64,000 nucleotides of DNA, from assembly GCA_002336895.1 (NCBI GenBank), contig DDFC01000025.1, positions 1-64,000 on the forward strand. Direction: 5' to 3'. Made by a program: the position numbers and the translations under genes. The stretch comes from Verrucomicrobiaceae bacterium UBA1938. Lineage in GTDB: Bacteria > Verrucomicrobiota > Verrucomicrobiia > Verrucomicrobiales > Verrucomicrobiaceae. This document shows positions 18,304 through 27,529 of the stretch, piece after piece; position 1 is the stretch's first letter; every line of letters starts with the position of its first letter. Under the pieces are notes generated by a model. It was given only the letters and a program-made list of their open reading frames with translations. It ran no database searches and was not told where the DNA came from.

Positions 18304-18834
18304 ATGAACGCAGAACTTCCAGCCGTGCCTGACCGGCAATCTGTCACACCTCAAGGCCAGTCGATCCAAAATTTGATCGATGGCGTCAGAGTCCGCCTGG
18401 CTGTGACCCACCCGGATGAGCGTGGCGATTTGTGCGAGGTGTACAGCACCGCATGGGGCTTTGATGAAGAGCCCATGGTTTACGCCTACTTCGCCAGTGT
18501 CCGCCCGGGCCAGACCAAGGGTTGGGTCAAACACCTGCTGCAAACAGACAGGCTCTTCTTTGCCATCGGTTCTTTTCGAGTGGTCCTCTACGATGACCGT
18601 GCCGACTCTCCAACATATCAAAAGTTGAATGTCTTGTACTTCAGCGACCGCAAACGCGGCCTCGTGCGCATTCCGCCCGGTGTGTTCCACGCGGTGCAGA
18701 ATGTGGGAAATGCGGACGCCAGCTTTATCAACAATCCCACCCGCGCTTATAACCATGAACAGCCGGACAAATACCGGCTGCCTCTGGATACACCGCTGAT
18801 CCCTTTCAATTTTGCTCCGACACTTGGCGGTTAG
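18304..18834 (+). CDS. RmlC-like cupin (dTDP-4-dehydrorhamnose 3,5-epimerase-related)
   Basis: Cytosolic 176-residue protein of the RmlC superfamily. The opening THPDERGDLCEVYS, the VRPGQTKGWVKHLLQTDRLFF block (a His in the position of the RmlC active-site base) and the RIPPGVFHAVQNVG cupin strand match. It follows the GT2 gene by 6 bp. True RmlC function would need the conserved catalytic His-Asp pair to be confirmed by alignment; some relatives only bind sugars or nucleotides. Confidence 0.8.
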   Translation: MNAELPAVPDRQSVTPQGQSIQNLIDGVRVRLAVTHPDERGDLCEVYSTAWGFDEEPMVYAYFASVRPGQTKGWVKHLLQTDRLFFAIGSFRVVLYDDRADSPTYQKLNVLYFSDRKRGLVRIPPGVFHAVQNVGNADASFINNPTRAYNHEQPDKYRLPLDTPLIPFNFAPTLGG

Positions 18835-18844
18835 TCTGCCGCCC

Positions 18845-20458
18845 TCAGCGCCGCCCGTGATTAAAGTCCACGGGCTTGTTCACCGTTTTGGCACCCATGT
18901 TATGGTCGATCAATGCATTCTTGCAGCTCGGATCCACAATGATCACGGCGGCCTTGTTTTGAAACGTGTTGCCGGAGAACTGCAGGTCGTGGCCGTTGGG
19001 GGCAAAGGTCACGGCTTCTTCAGGCGCTGAGTCGCCGAGGATGAAGATGTTGTCCCGCACAATCACAGGTCCGTAGCTGGCACCAGGCTCATAAATGGTG
19101 AAGTAGAGTTCGGGGAACTCCCCCGGCTTCGCAGTGCGGTAGGCGATGCGTCCCCGCCGCATGTCCGCCTCGTTTTTCGTGGTGTTGTTCACAAAGACAT
19201 TGCCCGTCATGATGAAGTTCACCGGCTGGTTGATCCACGCGCCGCGTCCCCCATTGCGAAAGGTGTTTCCGGTCATCGTTACGTCGGTGCAGCTCTTTTC
19301 CACGCTGATCACCCGCGAGCCATTGGTGCCATCCACGAGATTGCCGGTGATCGTGGCATTCTGGCAGTACTCCGCCAGAAAGAAGGCTCCCATGCGGCTG
19401 CCGAGGATGTGATTGCTGGCAAAGATGACGTTTCGGCAGCGCTGGATGTGCATCGTGTCTCCGATGGCGCTGAGCTGGCATCCGGTGACGCGCACATCCA
19501 GTGCTCCCACGATGTCAAAGGCTCCCTTGCCCGGGCCGCTTCCAGTCGGGGCATAGGCTCCCAGGTAGGTGCCGCTGAGGTTGAATGCCAGCATTCCGCT
19601 GCCTTCATTCTCAAAGCGAATCGGTTTGCCCTTCGGCTGGTCAGCGACCTTGATGTGTTGCGGGGTGGATTCGACAACGAAGTACTGCCGGCCACGCACA
19701 ATGTTTTTTGGCAGGTTAGCCCCCATGAAAGTGAGCGCTTCTTTGGGCTCATCCGTTTCGCTCACGGCAAGCGGCCGTGTGGTGTTGTCAAACTTCACCA
19801 GATCTCCGCTGAAGTTCGCTTCGCGCATCAGGTCGGTGCGGAAGTATTTCCTGGCCCGCTCCACCTCCCAGGCTTCGTAGGACTCGGGAAAGGTCATGAT
19901 CTGCCAGAGGTGGCCGTAGTCCCACATGAACTTTCCGCTGCGCAGCAGCGTGCAGCTTTCCACCGCCACGCGCTCGGCATAGGCCTTCACCTCGCTCTCA
20001 CTGCTTTTGCCGATCAGTCCTTGCACGCCCAGCACGGCTCCGGCCATGCCGTTGGACTTCACCTCACGGAAGAGAATGTCATGCGTGCCGCCTGCTTTGG
20101 TGGTGGTGATCTCAATGCCCTTGGTGTTCGCATTAGGCTCCCACAGGTTTTCTTTCTGCGCGGGATCAAACACATGCCCCACAAACTCCCCTCCATGCCA
20201 CGTGAAGTGCGCAATGTCCTCCCCTGCAAACACAACCACGCGCGCCTTGTCTGGCAACGTTTCAGGTAGAATGAACCGCGCCCCATGAGCTAGCACCGTC
20301 ATGTTTGAAGCCAGCGGCAGCGGCTTGGTGCCGTCGAGATGGTAATCCCCTGCCGGTATCGTCACCACGCCGCCTTTCGCCAGCAGTTCGGCGAGTTTTG
20401 CCGAATCATCAGCGAAGGTGGCGGCTGTCAGCAGCAGGAGGCAGAGAAAAGGCTTCAT
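18845..20458 (-). CDS. Secreted right-handed beta-helix protein, 537 aa
   Basis: Exported protein with signal peptide MKPFLCLLLLTAATFAD. A pectate-lyase-like N-terminal cap (LLAKGGVVTIPAGDYHLDGT, NMTVLAHGARFILP) is followed by repeated coils rich in N/G/T (VIFASNHILGSRMG, NATITGNLVDGTNGSR, VTMTGNTFRNGGRG). Such folds include polysaccharide lyases, epimerases and glycoside hydrolases; no family-specific catalytic residues can be named. It is the last gene of the long minus-strand run and converges on the cupin gene with a 10 bp gap. Confidence 0.85.
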   Translation of the reverse strand: MKPFLCLLLLTAATFADDSAKLAELLAKGGVVTIPAGDYHLDGTKPLPLASNMTVLAHGARFILPETLPDKARVVVFAGEDIAHFTWHGGEFVGHVFDPAQKENLWEPNANTKGIEITTTKAGGTHDILFREVKSNGMAGAVLGVQGLIGKSSESEVKAYAERVAVESCTLLRSGKFMWDYGHLWQIMTFPESYEAWEVERARKYFRTDLMREANFSGDLVKFDNTTRPLAVSETDEPKEALTFMGANLPKNIVRGRQYFVVESTPQHIKVADQPKGKPIRFENEGSGMLAFNLSGTYLGAYAPTGSGPGKGAFDIVGALDVRVTGCQLSAIGDTMHIQRCRNVIFASNHILGSRMGAFFLAEYCQNATITGNLVDGTNGSRVISVEKSCTDVTMTGNTFRNGGRGAWINQPVNFIMTGNVFVNNTTKNEADMRRGRIAYRTAKPGEFPELYFTIYEPGASYGPVIVRDNIFILGDSAPEEAVTFAPNGHDLQFSGNTFQNKAAVIIVDPSCKNALIDHNMGAKTVNKPVDFNHGRR

Positions 20459-20521
20459 GGGAAAAGCATAACGATGCCCATGGAGCGATCTCCATCATAA
20501 AATGAATCCTGCCCGCCACGC

Positions 20522-21451
20522 CTATTTCTTCACCTTCTGCACTGGCGTGCTGGGCAGGGAGGAAACATCCAGCGTGAAGGCCTTTGCTGGCTGTTTGCCG
20601 AGTAGCTGAAGGTCAAACCATTCGCTCATGCGCTCAGTGTCCTGCGGCATTTCCTGCCAGCCACCATGGCCGGCGCCCTGGCGGACGACCAGTTCACACA
20701 CCACGCCTTCTTCATGGCAGCGCTTCAGGAAGCGCTGCGACTGTGTGATGGACACCTGCGGATCGGCATCACCATGTACGATGAAAATGGGGGGCTGCCC
20801 TTTGTGCACCCAGTAGATCGGGGACAGTTCACGTCCCAGTGCTGCGCGGCCTTCTTCAGTGGCCGCTTTCGGGCCGAAAGCGCCCGCATATGCCGCCAGT
20901 TTGCCGATTCCCACAGCATTGTCACCGGGCTCAAACCAGTTCAGGTAGTCGGTGGGCGGGTAGAAGCACGCCACGGCATTCACGGCGCTGCTTTCACGGT
21001 CCACTGGATCTGCTGCTTTGGGATCTCCGGGGCCTCCGCGTGTGGCCAGCATCAGGCTGAGGTGCCCGCCAGCGCTGCCTCCCGTGACACCGAGTTTCTG
21101 CGGATCCACACCGTAGTCTGCCGCATGGGCGCGCACAAAGCGCACCGCCCGGTTCAGGTCTGCCACGATCTCCTCCACCTGAAAGCGCGGCTGCGTGCCG
21201 TGCACGACCACAAACGTGGTGTAGCCGGCCTTCGGCCAGCCTCCGTCGCTGATGCCATTGTGGTTCGATTTCCATCCGCCGCTGATGATCTTGATGATGC
21301 CCGCCCCATTGGGATTGGCGGGCTTGAAGACATCCATCGTCAGCGCCACGCCATCATGCTTGGTGTAGATGACATCGCGGATGCGCTCCGGGTCCTGTGC
21401 GTGCAATGACGTGCTCAGCAGGACAAGGCAGGTGTAAAGAAGGCGTTTCAT
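20522..21451 (-). CDS. Secreted alpha/beta hydrolase (BD-FAE-like esterase)
   Basis: Exported 309-residue esterase-like protein. Signal peptide ends near SLHAQ. Nucleophile Ser126 lies in GVTGGSAGGHLSL; acid and base are likely in VHGDADPQV and GAGHGGW. A canonical oxyanion HGGG is replaced by IISGGWKSN. Probably deacylates carbohydrate esters; this fits its place among sulfatases and other glycan enzymes. It starts 21 bp downstream of the next hydrolase gene's stop. Confidence 0.86.
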   Translation of the reverse strand: MKRLLYTCLVLLSTSLHAQDPERIRDVIYTKHDGVALTMDVFKPANPNGAGIIKIISGGWKSNHNGISDGGWPKAGYTTFVVVHGTQPRFQVEEIVADLNRAVRFVRAHAADYGVDPQKLGVTGGSAGGHLSLMLATRGGPGDPKAADPVDRESSAVNAVACFYPPTDYLNWFEPGDNAVGIGKLAAYAGAFGPKAATEEGRAALGRELSPIYWVHKGQPPIFIVHGDADPQVSITQSQRFLKRCHEEGVVCELVVRQGAGHGGWQEMPQDTERMSEWFDLQLLGKQPAKAFTLDVSSLPSTPVQKVKK

Positions 21452-21472
21452 GGTTGGATGAAGAGGTGTGCC

Positions 21473-22222
21473 TTACTTTTCAAAGCTCGCAATCGACTTC
21501 ACGACTTCATCTTTAAAAGCAGGCCTCATGATGCAGGTGATGTGCCCCGCCCCGGCGATCTTCGTCACCGGCCAGTCCGGGCGGATACGCGCCAGGGGTG
21601 CCACGTACATTCTGTCCACCGGATCGCTGTCGCCCACGATGATGGCGGCGGGTATTTTGAGCGCTTTTACCTCGGATTCAGTGACAGCAAGGCGGGCCAT
21701 GCCCTTCATGCACGCGGAGCCGCTGCTGCCACCGAGGAGCCTCTGGCGCACGGGTATGTGCTCCCAAAACCCCTGCAAGGCGCTGCCATCCTGCAGCCAG
21801 CCCATGCCGCAAAGCAGCAGGCTCTGCACACGTTCGGGATGCAGCACCGCTGTCTTCAGCGCGATCATGCCTCCCATGGAATAGCCCACGATATGCGCTT
21901 TCCGAAGATCGAGCTGGTTGAGCAGCTCGATCACATCCTCAGCCATTGCTTCTCCATACGCTGCATCGGTTCCCGGCTTGTCCGACTTCCCATGCCCCCG
22001 GCAGTCCATGGCGATGACACGATGCGTCTTCGCCAGCTCCGCCGTGATACCCGGCATGGTCCAGTTCATGGCCCCGCTGGAATGCAGGCCGTGGATTAAA
22101 ACCACCGGCGTCCCGCTGCCTTCAGCGGTGTAGAAAATTTTGACACCGGCCGAAGTGAACTCATCAGCCCGCGTGACGGCTGTGAGAAAAAACAGGCAGA
22201 TCAAACTGAGGCAGGACTTCAT
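21473..22222 (-). CDS. Secreted alpha/beta hydrolase (fold-1 type)
   Basis: Exported 249-residue hydrolase. After the signal peptide (MKSCLSLICLFFLTAVTRAD) come VVLIHGLHSSG (oxyanion region), DCRGHGKSDKPG and the nucleophile elbow GYSMGGMIA; Asp and His are in VGDSDPVDR and AGAGHITC. This is a general hydrolase fold and the substrate is not predictable. ATG 22222 is used; the longer frame upstream has no signal-like start. Confidence 0.87.
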   Translation of the reverse strand: MKSCLSLICLFFLTAVTRADEFTSAGVKIFYTAEGSGTPVVLIHGLHSSGAMNWTMPGITAELAKTHRVIAMDCRGHGKSDKPGTDAAYGEAMAEDVIELLNQLDLRKAHIVGYSMGGMIALKTAVLHPERVQSLLLCGMGWLQDGSALQGFWEHIPVRQRLLGGSSGSACMKGMARLAVTESEVKALKIPAAIIVGDSDPVDRMYVAPLARIRPDWPVTKIAGAGHITCIMRPAFKDEVVKSIASFEK

Positions 22223-22259
22223 GCGCTGGAATAAGAATGAAAAACGTAGCCGGGCGGTT

Positions 22260-23828
22260 TCACCTTTTTTCACGCAGCATCCAGCGGTTCTGGATCTGAT
22301 CCGTCTCCTGACTGTTGATGAGCCAGTTCAGCAGTCGCGTGCGCATATCAAATTCCACATCCCGCATGTCTGGCTTTCCGGCCAGATTTCTGGTCTCCAG
22401 CGGATCGGCCTGGAGGTCGTAGAGCTCTGCATAGCCTTCGGGGTAGTAGCAGTACTTCCAGCGTTCCGTGCGCACCATCTTGGCGTCGGGGTGGCGGATG
22501 CCGCCCACTCCCCGTCCCTTTTCAAACGGCATCTCTGTTTTGCCTCCGGTGATGACCTCCGGAATGATGTTTTCGCTGAAGACCTCCCGGTGGGGATCAT
22601 AGCTGCGCCCCATGTCAGCAATCAGCGGGGCAAAGCTGCGTCCTTGTACCTCCCTCGGCTCCGGCAAGCTGGCAAACTCCAGCAGCGTCGGCAGCAGATC
22701 CACCGTCTCGATCAGGTTGTCATATCGTGCGCTCTTGATGCGGCCCGGCAGGCTGATCATGAAAGGCACGCGCACCGATGGATCAAAGAAGCAGTTCTTG
22801 TCCGTGATGGCATGCTCAAAGAGCTGGTCGCCGTGATCTGAGCTGAAAACGATGAGGGTGTTGGCGGCTTTGCCAGAGGCTTCCAGTGCATCCAGCAGCA
22901 GGCCGATTTCGTGATCCACATGGCTGATGGTGCCATAGTAGCTGCGGTAAGCCCATTCGAGGCGTTCACGGTTCAGCTTGGGCTCGCCATTGCGCAGGGC
23001 CAGCTTTTGCACCGGCAGCGGCATATGCTTCACTGTTTCCAGGCTGACTGTCTCGGGAATGGGGATCTCCACGTTGTCATACATGGAATCGTAAGGCGCC
23101 GCGACCTCATAAGGCGAATGCGGTTTCCAGAATGACACGTAGTGGAAAAAGGGTTGGTCATCTTTCGCCAGCTCCTTTAGCACGGCACGTGAGCGTTCAC
23201 CAGTCCATGCAGTGTCCGAGTATTTCACATCAAGCACCGAATGGAACGGGTTTTTTCCAGGTTCGATATTCTTGGCCGTGGCCCTGTAGTATGCTTTTTG
23301 CTCTGGCTGAGCCTCGTGCAGCCACCGGACGTAATCCGACCACAGATCGGTGATGGCGGATCCGTCATGCAGCTCTGCGGAATCAAAACCTGTGCGCAGT
23401 GCCTCTTCTTTGTGGGGCGGGTAGTAGTGCAGCTTGCCGACGGCGGCAGTTCGGTAGCCGGCCTCCTTAAACCGTGCCTGCATCAGCACTTCGTTCCGGT
23501 TCAGTGGCGTGTAGTTCACGCGGTTCTTGTGGGAGTGCGCGTAGCGTCCTGTGAAAAAGCTGATGCGCGAGGGCACGCAAACAGGTGAAGAGACAAACGC
23601 ATGGGTGAAGTTGGCGCCGCGTGCCGCCAGCCGGTCCAGATTGGGTGTTTTGATCAGCTTGTTGCCATTCGCCGCGATGCAATCCCAGCGGTGCTGATCG
23701 GTCATGATGAACAAAATGTTTGGCCGGCTGGTGTTTTTCCCTCCCGCCTCGTCCTGCTGCGCCAAGGCTTCGCTGGCAAACACTGAGAGCATGCCAAGGA
23801 TCAAGTGAAATGGCTGGGGCATGAGCAT
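22260..23828 (-). CDS. Secreted sulfatase 1
   Basis: Exported type I sulfatase of 522 residues. RPNILFIMTDQHRWD gives the first metal-binding Asp residues. The formylglycine motif is C84-V-P-S-R followed by FFTGRYAHSH, so the Cys must be converted by a formylglycine-generating enzyme, which is not in this window. FSSDHGDQLFEH carries the remaining metal ligands. It resembles choline-sulfatase/iduronate-sulfatase-like members. Either M1 or M3 can start; both give a signal peptide ending near ALAQ. Confidence 0.92.
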   Translation of the reverse strand: MLMPQPFHLILGMLSVFASEALAQQDEAGGKNTSRPNILFIMTDQHRWDCIAANGNKLIKTPNLDRLAARGANFTHAFVSSPVCVPSRISFFTGRYAHSHKNRVNYTPLNRNEVLMQARFKEAGYRTAAVGKLHYYPPHKEEALRTGFDSAELHDGSAITDLWSDYVRWLHEAQPEQKAYYRATAKNIEPGKNPFHSVLDVKYSDTAWTGERSRAVLKELAKDDQPFFHYVSFWKPHSPYEVAAPYDSMYDNVEIPIPETVSLETVKHMPLPVQKLALRNGEPKLNRERLEWAYRSYYGTISHVDHEIGLLLDALEASGKAANTLIVFSSDHGDQLFEHAITDKNCFFDPSVRVPFMISLPGRIKSARYDNLIETVDLLPTLLEFASLPEPREVQGRSFAPLIADMGRSYDPHREVFSENIIPEVITGGKTEMPFEKGRGVGGIRHPDAKMVRTERWKYCYYPEGYAELYDLQADPLETRNLAGKPDMRDVEFDMRTRLLNWLINSQETDQIQNRWMLREKR

Positions 23829-23866
23829 GAGGGTAATGGGGTGTCGATGGCAGAAATAGGAGGCTT

Positions 23867-24775
23867 TTAAACGTGAGACAGCGCCTCCTGCACCGCAGCC
23901 GATGTGGGAATCGATGCCCTGCCGCCAGCCTTGCGCACGGAAAGCGAGGCCGCCATCGAAGCCTGGCGCAGTGCCTCGTTCAGCGACATGCCTCTTGAGA
24001 TCGCAAACGCAAAGGCCCCGTGGAAAATGTCTCCCGCGGCCGTGGTGTCGATGGCTGTGGCCGGAAATGCAGGCATCTCGTTGAATCCATCGCCTGCATC
24101 AAAGATCAGGCCTCGTTCCCCGAGGGTGACGATGGTGCTGGTGCCGAACTGCTTGCGGATTCGGGAAAGGCACTCGCGGCGATGCTCTTCACTTTGCATG
24201 CTTTTCATGCCGGTGGCTTGCAGGGCAAAGCGCTCCGATGCAGCCAGGAAATGAACTTCGCCCGCGAGAACGGCCGTGCCTTCGCGCCATGATCCTGCAT
24301 CGAGAATGCTAATGGCGTCAGGAAACGCCTGCATGGCTGCCTTGGAGGCCTCAAGCTCATGTCCGTCGAACAAAAGCACTCGTGGCGACAGCGGCTTCAG
24401 CACCTTGCCATTAAGCGACAGCGGAGCTGCCGGTGCCTTTCGATTGATAATCGTTCGGCTGCCATTTTGCCGGTTGATCAGAATCACCGACAGCGGCGTC
24501 GTATGTCCGGGACGCATCTCCAGCAGAGAGACATCGGTGCCTGCTGCATTGAACTCTTCTCTGATGCGTCGGCCATGGGGATCATCCCCAACCAGGCCGG
24601 CAAAACCTGCTCGGAGACCCCACGCTGAAAGCAGCCATGCCGCATTCGCCGCCGGCCCGCCACAGGCTTCGAGGGACGCACGAGTCTCGCACTTGCTGTT
24701 TTCCAGAGGATATTCATCCACGAAAAAGCTCACATCACAGGCCGCATGGCCTACGCATAAAACATCCAGAGGCAT
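23867..24775 (-). CDS. PfkB-family carbohydrate kinase
   Basis: Cytosolic ribokinase-type kinase of 302 residues. The N-terminal substrate region LEACGGPAANAAWLLSAWG and the C-terminal anion-hole/base motif DTTAAGDIFHGAF are present (usual form is GAGD; here AAGD). Family members phosphorylate ribose, fructose, KDG, nucleosides and others. Sitting between two sulfatases, it probably phosphorylates a sugar released by this locus. ATG 24775 was chosen because it begins the beta-strand LDVLCVGHAACD; the sulfatase stop lies 19 bp upstream. Confidence 0.9.
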   Translation of the reverse strand: MPLDVLCVGHAACDVSFFVDEYPLENSKCETRASLEACGGPAANAAWLLSAWGLRAGFAGLVGDDPHGRRIREEFNAAGTDVSLLEMRPGHTTPLSVILINRQNGSRTIINRKAPAAPLSLNGKVLKPLSPRVLLFDGHELEASKAAMQAFPDAISILDAGSWREGTAVLAGEVHFLAASERFALQATGMKSMQSEEHRRECLSRIRKQFGTSTIVTLGERGLIFDAGDGFNEMPAFPATAIDTTAAGDIFHGAFAFAISRGMSLNEALRQASMAASLSVRKAGGRASIPTSAAVQEALSHV

Positions 24776-24794
24776 GGCGTTCAGTTTCGTTGCA

Positions 24795-26249
24795 TCAGGG
24801 CTTCTTGCCAGGGTGATCAAAAGTTTTTAACAGCACCTCATCGGGGCCGAGTCCAAATTCTGCGCGCAGCTTTTGCTCGGCGCTGGCATTGCGCTTCAGC
24901 TGCTCCTCCACGGTCCGGGGATCTTCGGGAATGGCACCCTGGTCGCGGGTGTCGGCTATCCACGTGTCGAGCTGCTGGCGCAGACGTTTAATCGTGGCCT
25001 CATGCTTAGCGGCATCGGCGAGATTGTGCAGTTCAAAGGGATCGTTCTGCAGATCGTAAAGCTCCTCAGCTGGCCGGCTCGGTGCCATGAATTTGGACTG
25101 ATCGGCATTGAGCTTTCCTTCAGTATAAAGCTGCCGCATGCGATTGTAGGACGGATTTGTCAGCTCGGCGTAGGCCATGCGCTGCAGGTAGGGGCGCTGG
25201 GGCTCGTAATTGCGCACGAGCTTGAATCGTGAGTCGCGCACGGTGCGCACACGATCCAGGGTGTCGTCTATCCGGTCGCGGGCTCCAAAAACAAACTCAC
25301 GCTTTTTCGTGCCCGGGCCGAAGAAAGGCGCGCCATCCAGTCCTGCGGCATTGACGCCGGCTAGAGACAGGGAGGTGGCGGTGACGTCCAGCAGGGAGAC
25401 AAGGTCTTCGCTGGTGCTGCCAGGTTTTAGCAAGGCTGGCCAGCGCACCATCAGCGGAACCTCAAAGCCCTGTTCCGTGGGGAAGTATTTGCCGCGGAAA
25501 TCCTCCCGGCCGTGGTCAGAGAAAAAGAACACCACGGTGTTTTCCCGCAGGCCTTCGCGGTCCAGCAGACGCAGCAGAGCACCGACTTCTTCATCCAGTA
25601 CGGCGACTTCGTCGAGATACGCGGCCCAGTCGGAGCGGATGATGGGATCATCAGCAAGGTAAGGCGGGAGTTTGATCTTGGCAGGATCGGTCGGATTTTT
25701 CGCGGCTCGGTAGTAAGGGCGATGCGTTTCATGGAGGTTCACCTGCGCATAAAAGGGCTGGTGAGACTTCAGGTCGTTCCATCTGGCGCTGTTGAAAGCC
25801 TTCCCATCATCGAAGAAGTTCCAGTCGGTTTTGCCCGCGCCGTTGAAGCCGAGTTCCGGAGGCAGAGCACGCACATTGGCCGTGAAGTAGCCTGCTTCGC
25901 GCAGCCGCTCTGTGATCAGCCGAACGTCCGCCGGACGCGCAAATTCACGCGTGCGGTGGCTGCGGTGATTGTGCGCCCCGATGCGCGTCTGGTAGAGACC
26001 CGTCATGAAAGCCGACCGTGAAGTGGAGCACACCGGACCGGTGGCAAAGGCGTTGCGATACAAGCACGATTCCGATGTCAGGCGGTCAATGTTGGGCGTG
26101 CGCGCTGCCTCGACACCATAGCAGCCAAAATCCTTGCACGCGTCTTCGGCGATGATCCAGAGAATGTTCGGTTTTGCAGTCTCCGCCGCAGCAGCGAGCG
26201 TGGCAGCTCCGGCAAGCAGGACTCCGAAAAGCATGGGCAGCAGTTTCAT
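24795..26249 (-). CDS. Secreted sulfatase 2
   Basis: Exported type I sulfatase of 484 residues. Signal peptide MKLLPMLFGVLLAGAATLAAAAE, then KPNILWIIAEDACKD, the formylglycine motif C74-S-T-S-R with SAFMTGLYQTRIG, and FFFSDHGREDFRGK with metal ligands. The third motif position is Thr, not the more usual Pro or Ala; this variant is seen in heparan N-sulfatase-like members. Distinct subfamily from sulfatase 1, so the locus may remove two kinds of sulfate ester. Confidence 0.92.
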   Translation of the reverse strand: MKLLPMLFGVLLAGAATLAAAAETAKPNILWIIAEDACKDFGCYGVEAARTPNIDRLTSESCLYRNAFATGPVCSTSRSAFMTGLYQTRIGAHNHRSHRTREFARPADVRLITERLREAGYFTANVRALPPELGFNGAGKTDWNFFDDGKAFNSARWNDLKSHQPFYAQVNLHETHRPYYRAAKNPTDPAKIKLPPYLADDPIIRSDWAAYLDEVAVLDEEVGALLRLLDREGLRENTVVFFFSDHGREDFRGKYFPTEQGFEVPLMVRWPALLKPGSTSEDLVSLLDVTATSLSLAGVNAAGLDGAPFFGPGTKKREFVFGARDRIDDTLDRVRTVRDSRFKLVRNYEPQRPYLQRMAYAELTNPSYNRMRQLYTEGKLNADQSKFMAPSRPAEELYDLQNDPFELHNLADAAKHEATIKRLRQQLDTWIADTRDQGAIPEDPRTVEEQLKRNASAEQKLRAEFGLGPDEVLLKTFDHPGKKP

Positions 26250-26281
26250 GGCGGATCATTGGGCAACGTTGCCACTTGCTC

Positions 26282-27520
26282 CTACTTTCCGCCTTTTCCA
26301 AACGCAGCCACCGCCGCCTTCATGAAACCACCATACATGACCTTCTGCTCCTCGCCGGTCATGTCAAAGCGCTCCACCAGGATCACCATCGCGATCTCGT
26401 GGGTGGGGTCGATCCACATGGCGGTCCGGCGTGCACCCCGATGACCGAAGCTGCCGGCACTGGGGCCTTCCTCATCTGTGAGCTTGATCGAAAATCCCAC
26501 GCCATACGCCGAGTCTGGGCTCACTCGAACATCGCCGGTTTGAATGGATGCCATCTGTTTCACAGCCTGCTCGGAGAGGTAGCGTCTGCCTTCCAGCGTG
26601 CCGCGATTGAGCAGCATGCGGCAGAAGGCGCCGATGTCTGCTGCCGTGGAGAAAAGGCCGCCAGCAGGCTCTCCATAGCGTTTGGCGTAGTTGAAGGCGA
26701 TGCCTGCCCCCATGTCGGCCGTCACTGCGCGTGGCACGTGCACGCCTTCGCTCCATTTGTCGATGATGCGCTGTTCGGCATCCTTGTCCTGCTTGATCTC
26801 CTCCAGGCCCTTTTTGTCGGCGGTAAAGCGTGCTGTGTGGGCCAGTCGTGCTGCCTGCTCTTCATTCGGCCAGAAGGTGGTGTCCTTCATGCCCAGCGGC
26901 TCAAACAGCCGCTTCTGCATGAAATCCATGTAACTCATGCCGCTTACCACCTCGATGATGCGACCGCCGGTGTTGATGCCGCAGTTGTTGTACTCATACT
27001 TGGTGCCCGGCTCTTGCCGCAGTGGAAACCGTGCATACAGCGCCACGTTTTCCTTCAGCGACTGCGTCTGCTTGAGGCTTTTCTCATTCGCCAGCACCAT
27101 GCCGCTCGTGTGGCACATCACCTCGCGTACTGTGATCGGGTGTTTGGGCGTGTGCAGGATGCCATCGGCATCCTTGATTTTCTGGTCTTTGAACTCTGGA
27201 AGAAACTTTTCCACCGGATCGTCCAGGTTCACCTTGCCTTCATCCACCAGCATCATCAGGGCCGTGCCTGTGAGGGACTTGCTCATCGAGGCGATCCAAA
27301 ACATCGCATTTTCGCGTATGGGCGTCTTGCCTGCCAGGCTGGCATAGCCTGCGGTCTGGATGTCCAGCGCCTTGTCCTTGCCAGTGACCAGCGTCACCAC
27401 TCCAGGAGCGATGTGCTTGTCCACCAGGGACTGCGCCACGGCCTTGATTGGGCTGGGGCTCGTTTCTCCATGCGACAGCAGAGCGAAAACGTGGAAACTT
27501 AGAGCAGCAAGACGCTTCAT
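26282..27520 (-). CDS. Secreted serine hydrolase (class C beta-lactamase fold)
   Basis: Exported 412-residue protein of the beta-lactamase/penicillin-binding-protein superfamily. SxxK is S78-M-S-K81 (IASMSKSLTG) and YxN is Y177-N-N (KYEYNNCG). The third motif is likely SFGHRGARR. A signal peptide ends near LSHGE. Many such proteins are esterases or D-aminopeptidases, and its position in a sugar locus favours an esterase. It is not evidence of beta-lactam resistance. Confidence 0.87.
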   Translation of the reverse strand: MKRLAALSFHVFALLSHGETSPSPIKAVAQSLVDKHIAPGVVTLVTGKDKALDIQTAGYASLAGKTPIRENAMFWIASMSKSLTGTALMMLVDEGKVNLDDPVEKFLPEFKDQKIKDADGILHTPKHPITVREVMCHTSGMVLANEKSLKQTQSLKENVALYARFPLRQEPGTKYEYNNCGINTGGRIIEVVSGMSYMDFMQKRLFEPLGMKDTTFWPNEEQAARLAHTARFTADKKGLEEIKQDKDAEQRIIDKWSEGVHVPRAVTADMGAGIAFNYAKRYGEPAGGLFSTAADIGAFCRMLLNRGTLEGRRYLSEQAVKQMASIQTGDVRVSPDSAYGVGFSIKLTDEEGPSAGSFGHRGARRTAMWIDPTHEIAMVILVERFDMTGEEQKVMYGGFMKAAVAAFGKGGK

Positions 27521-27529
27521 GGAGATGTT

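Noticed and set aside
26174..27502. Plus-strand open frame of 442 codons opposite the serine hydrolase
   Set aside because: Residues are the shadow of a recognised beta-lactamase-fold protein; no family or signal seen.
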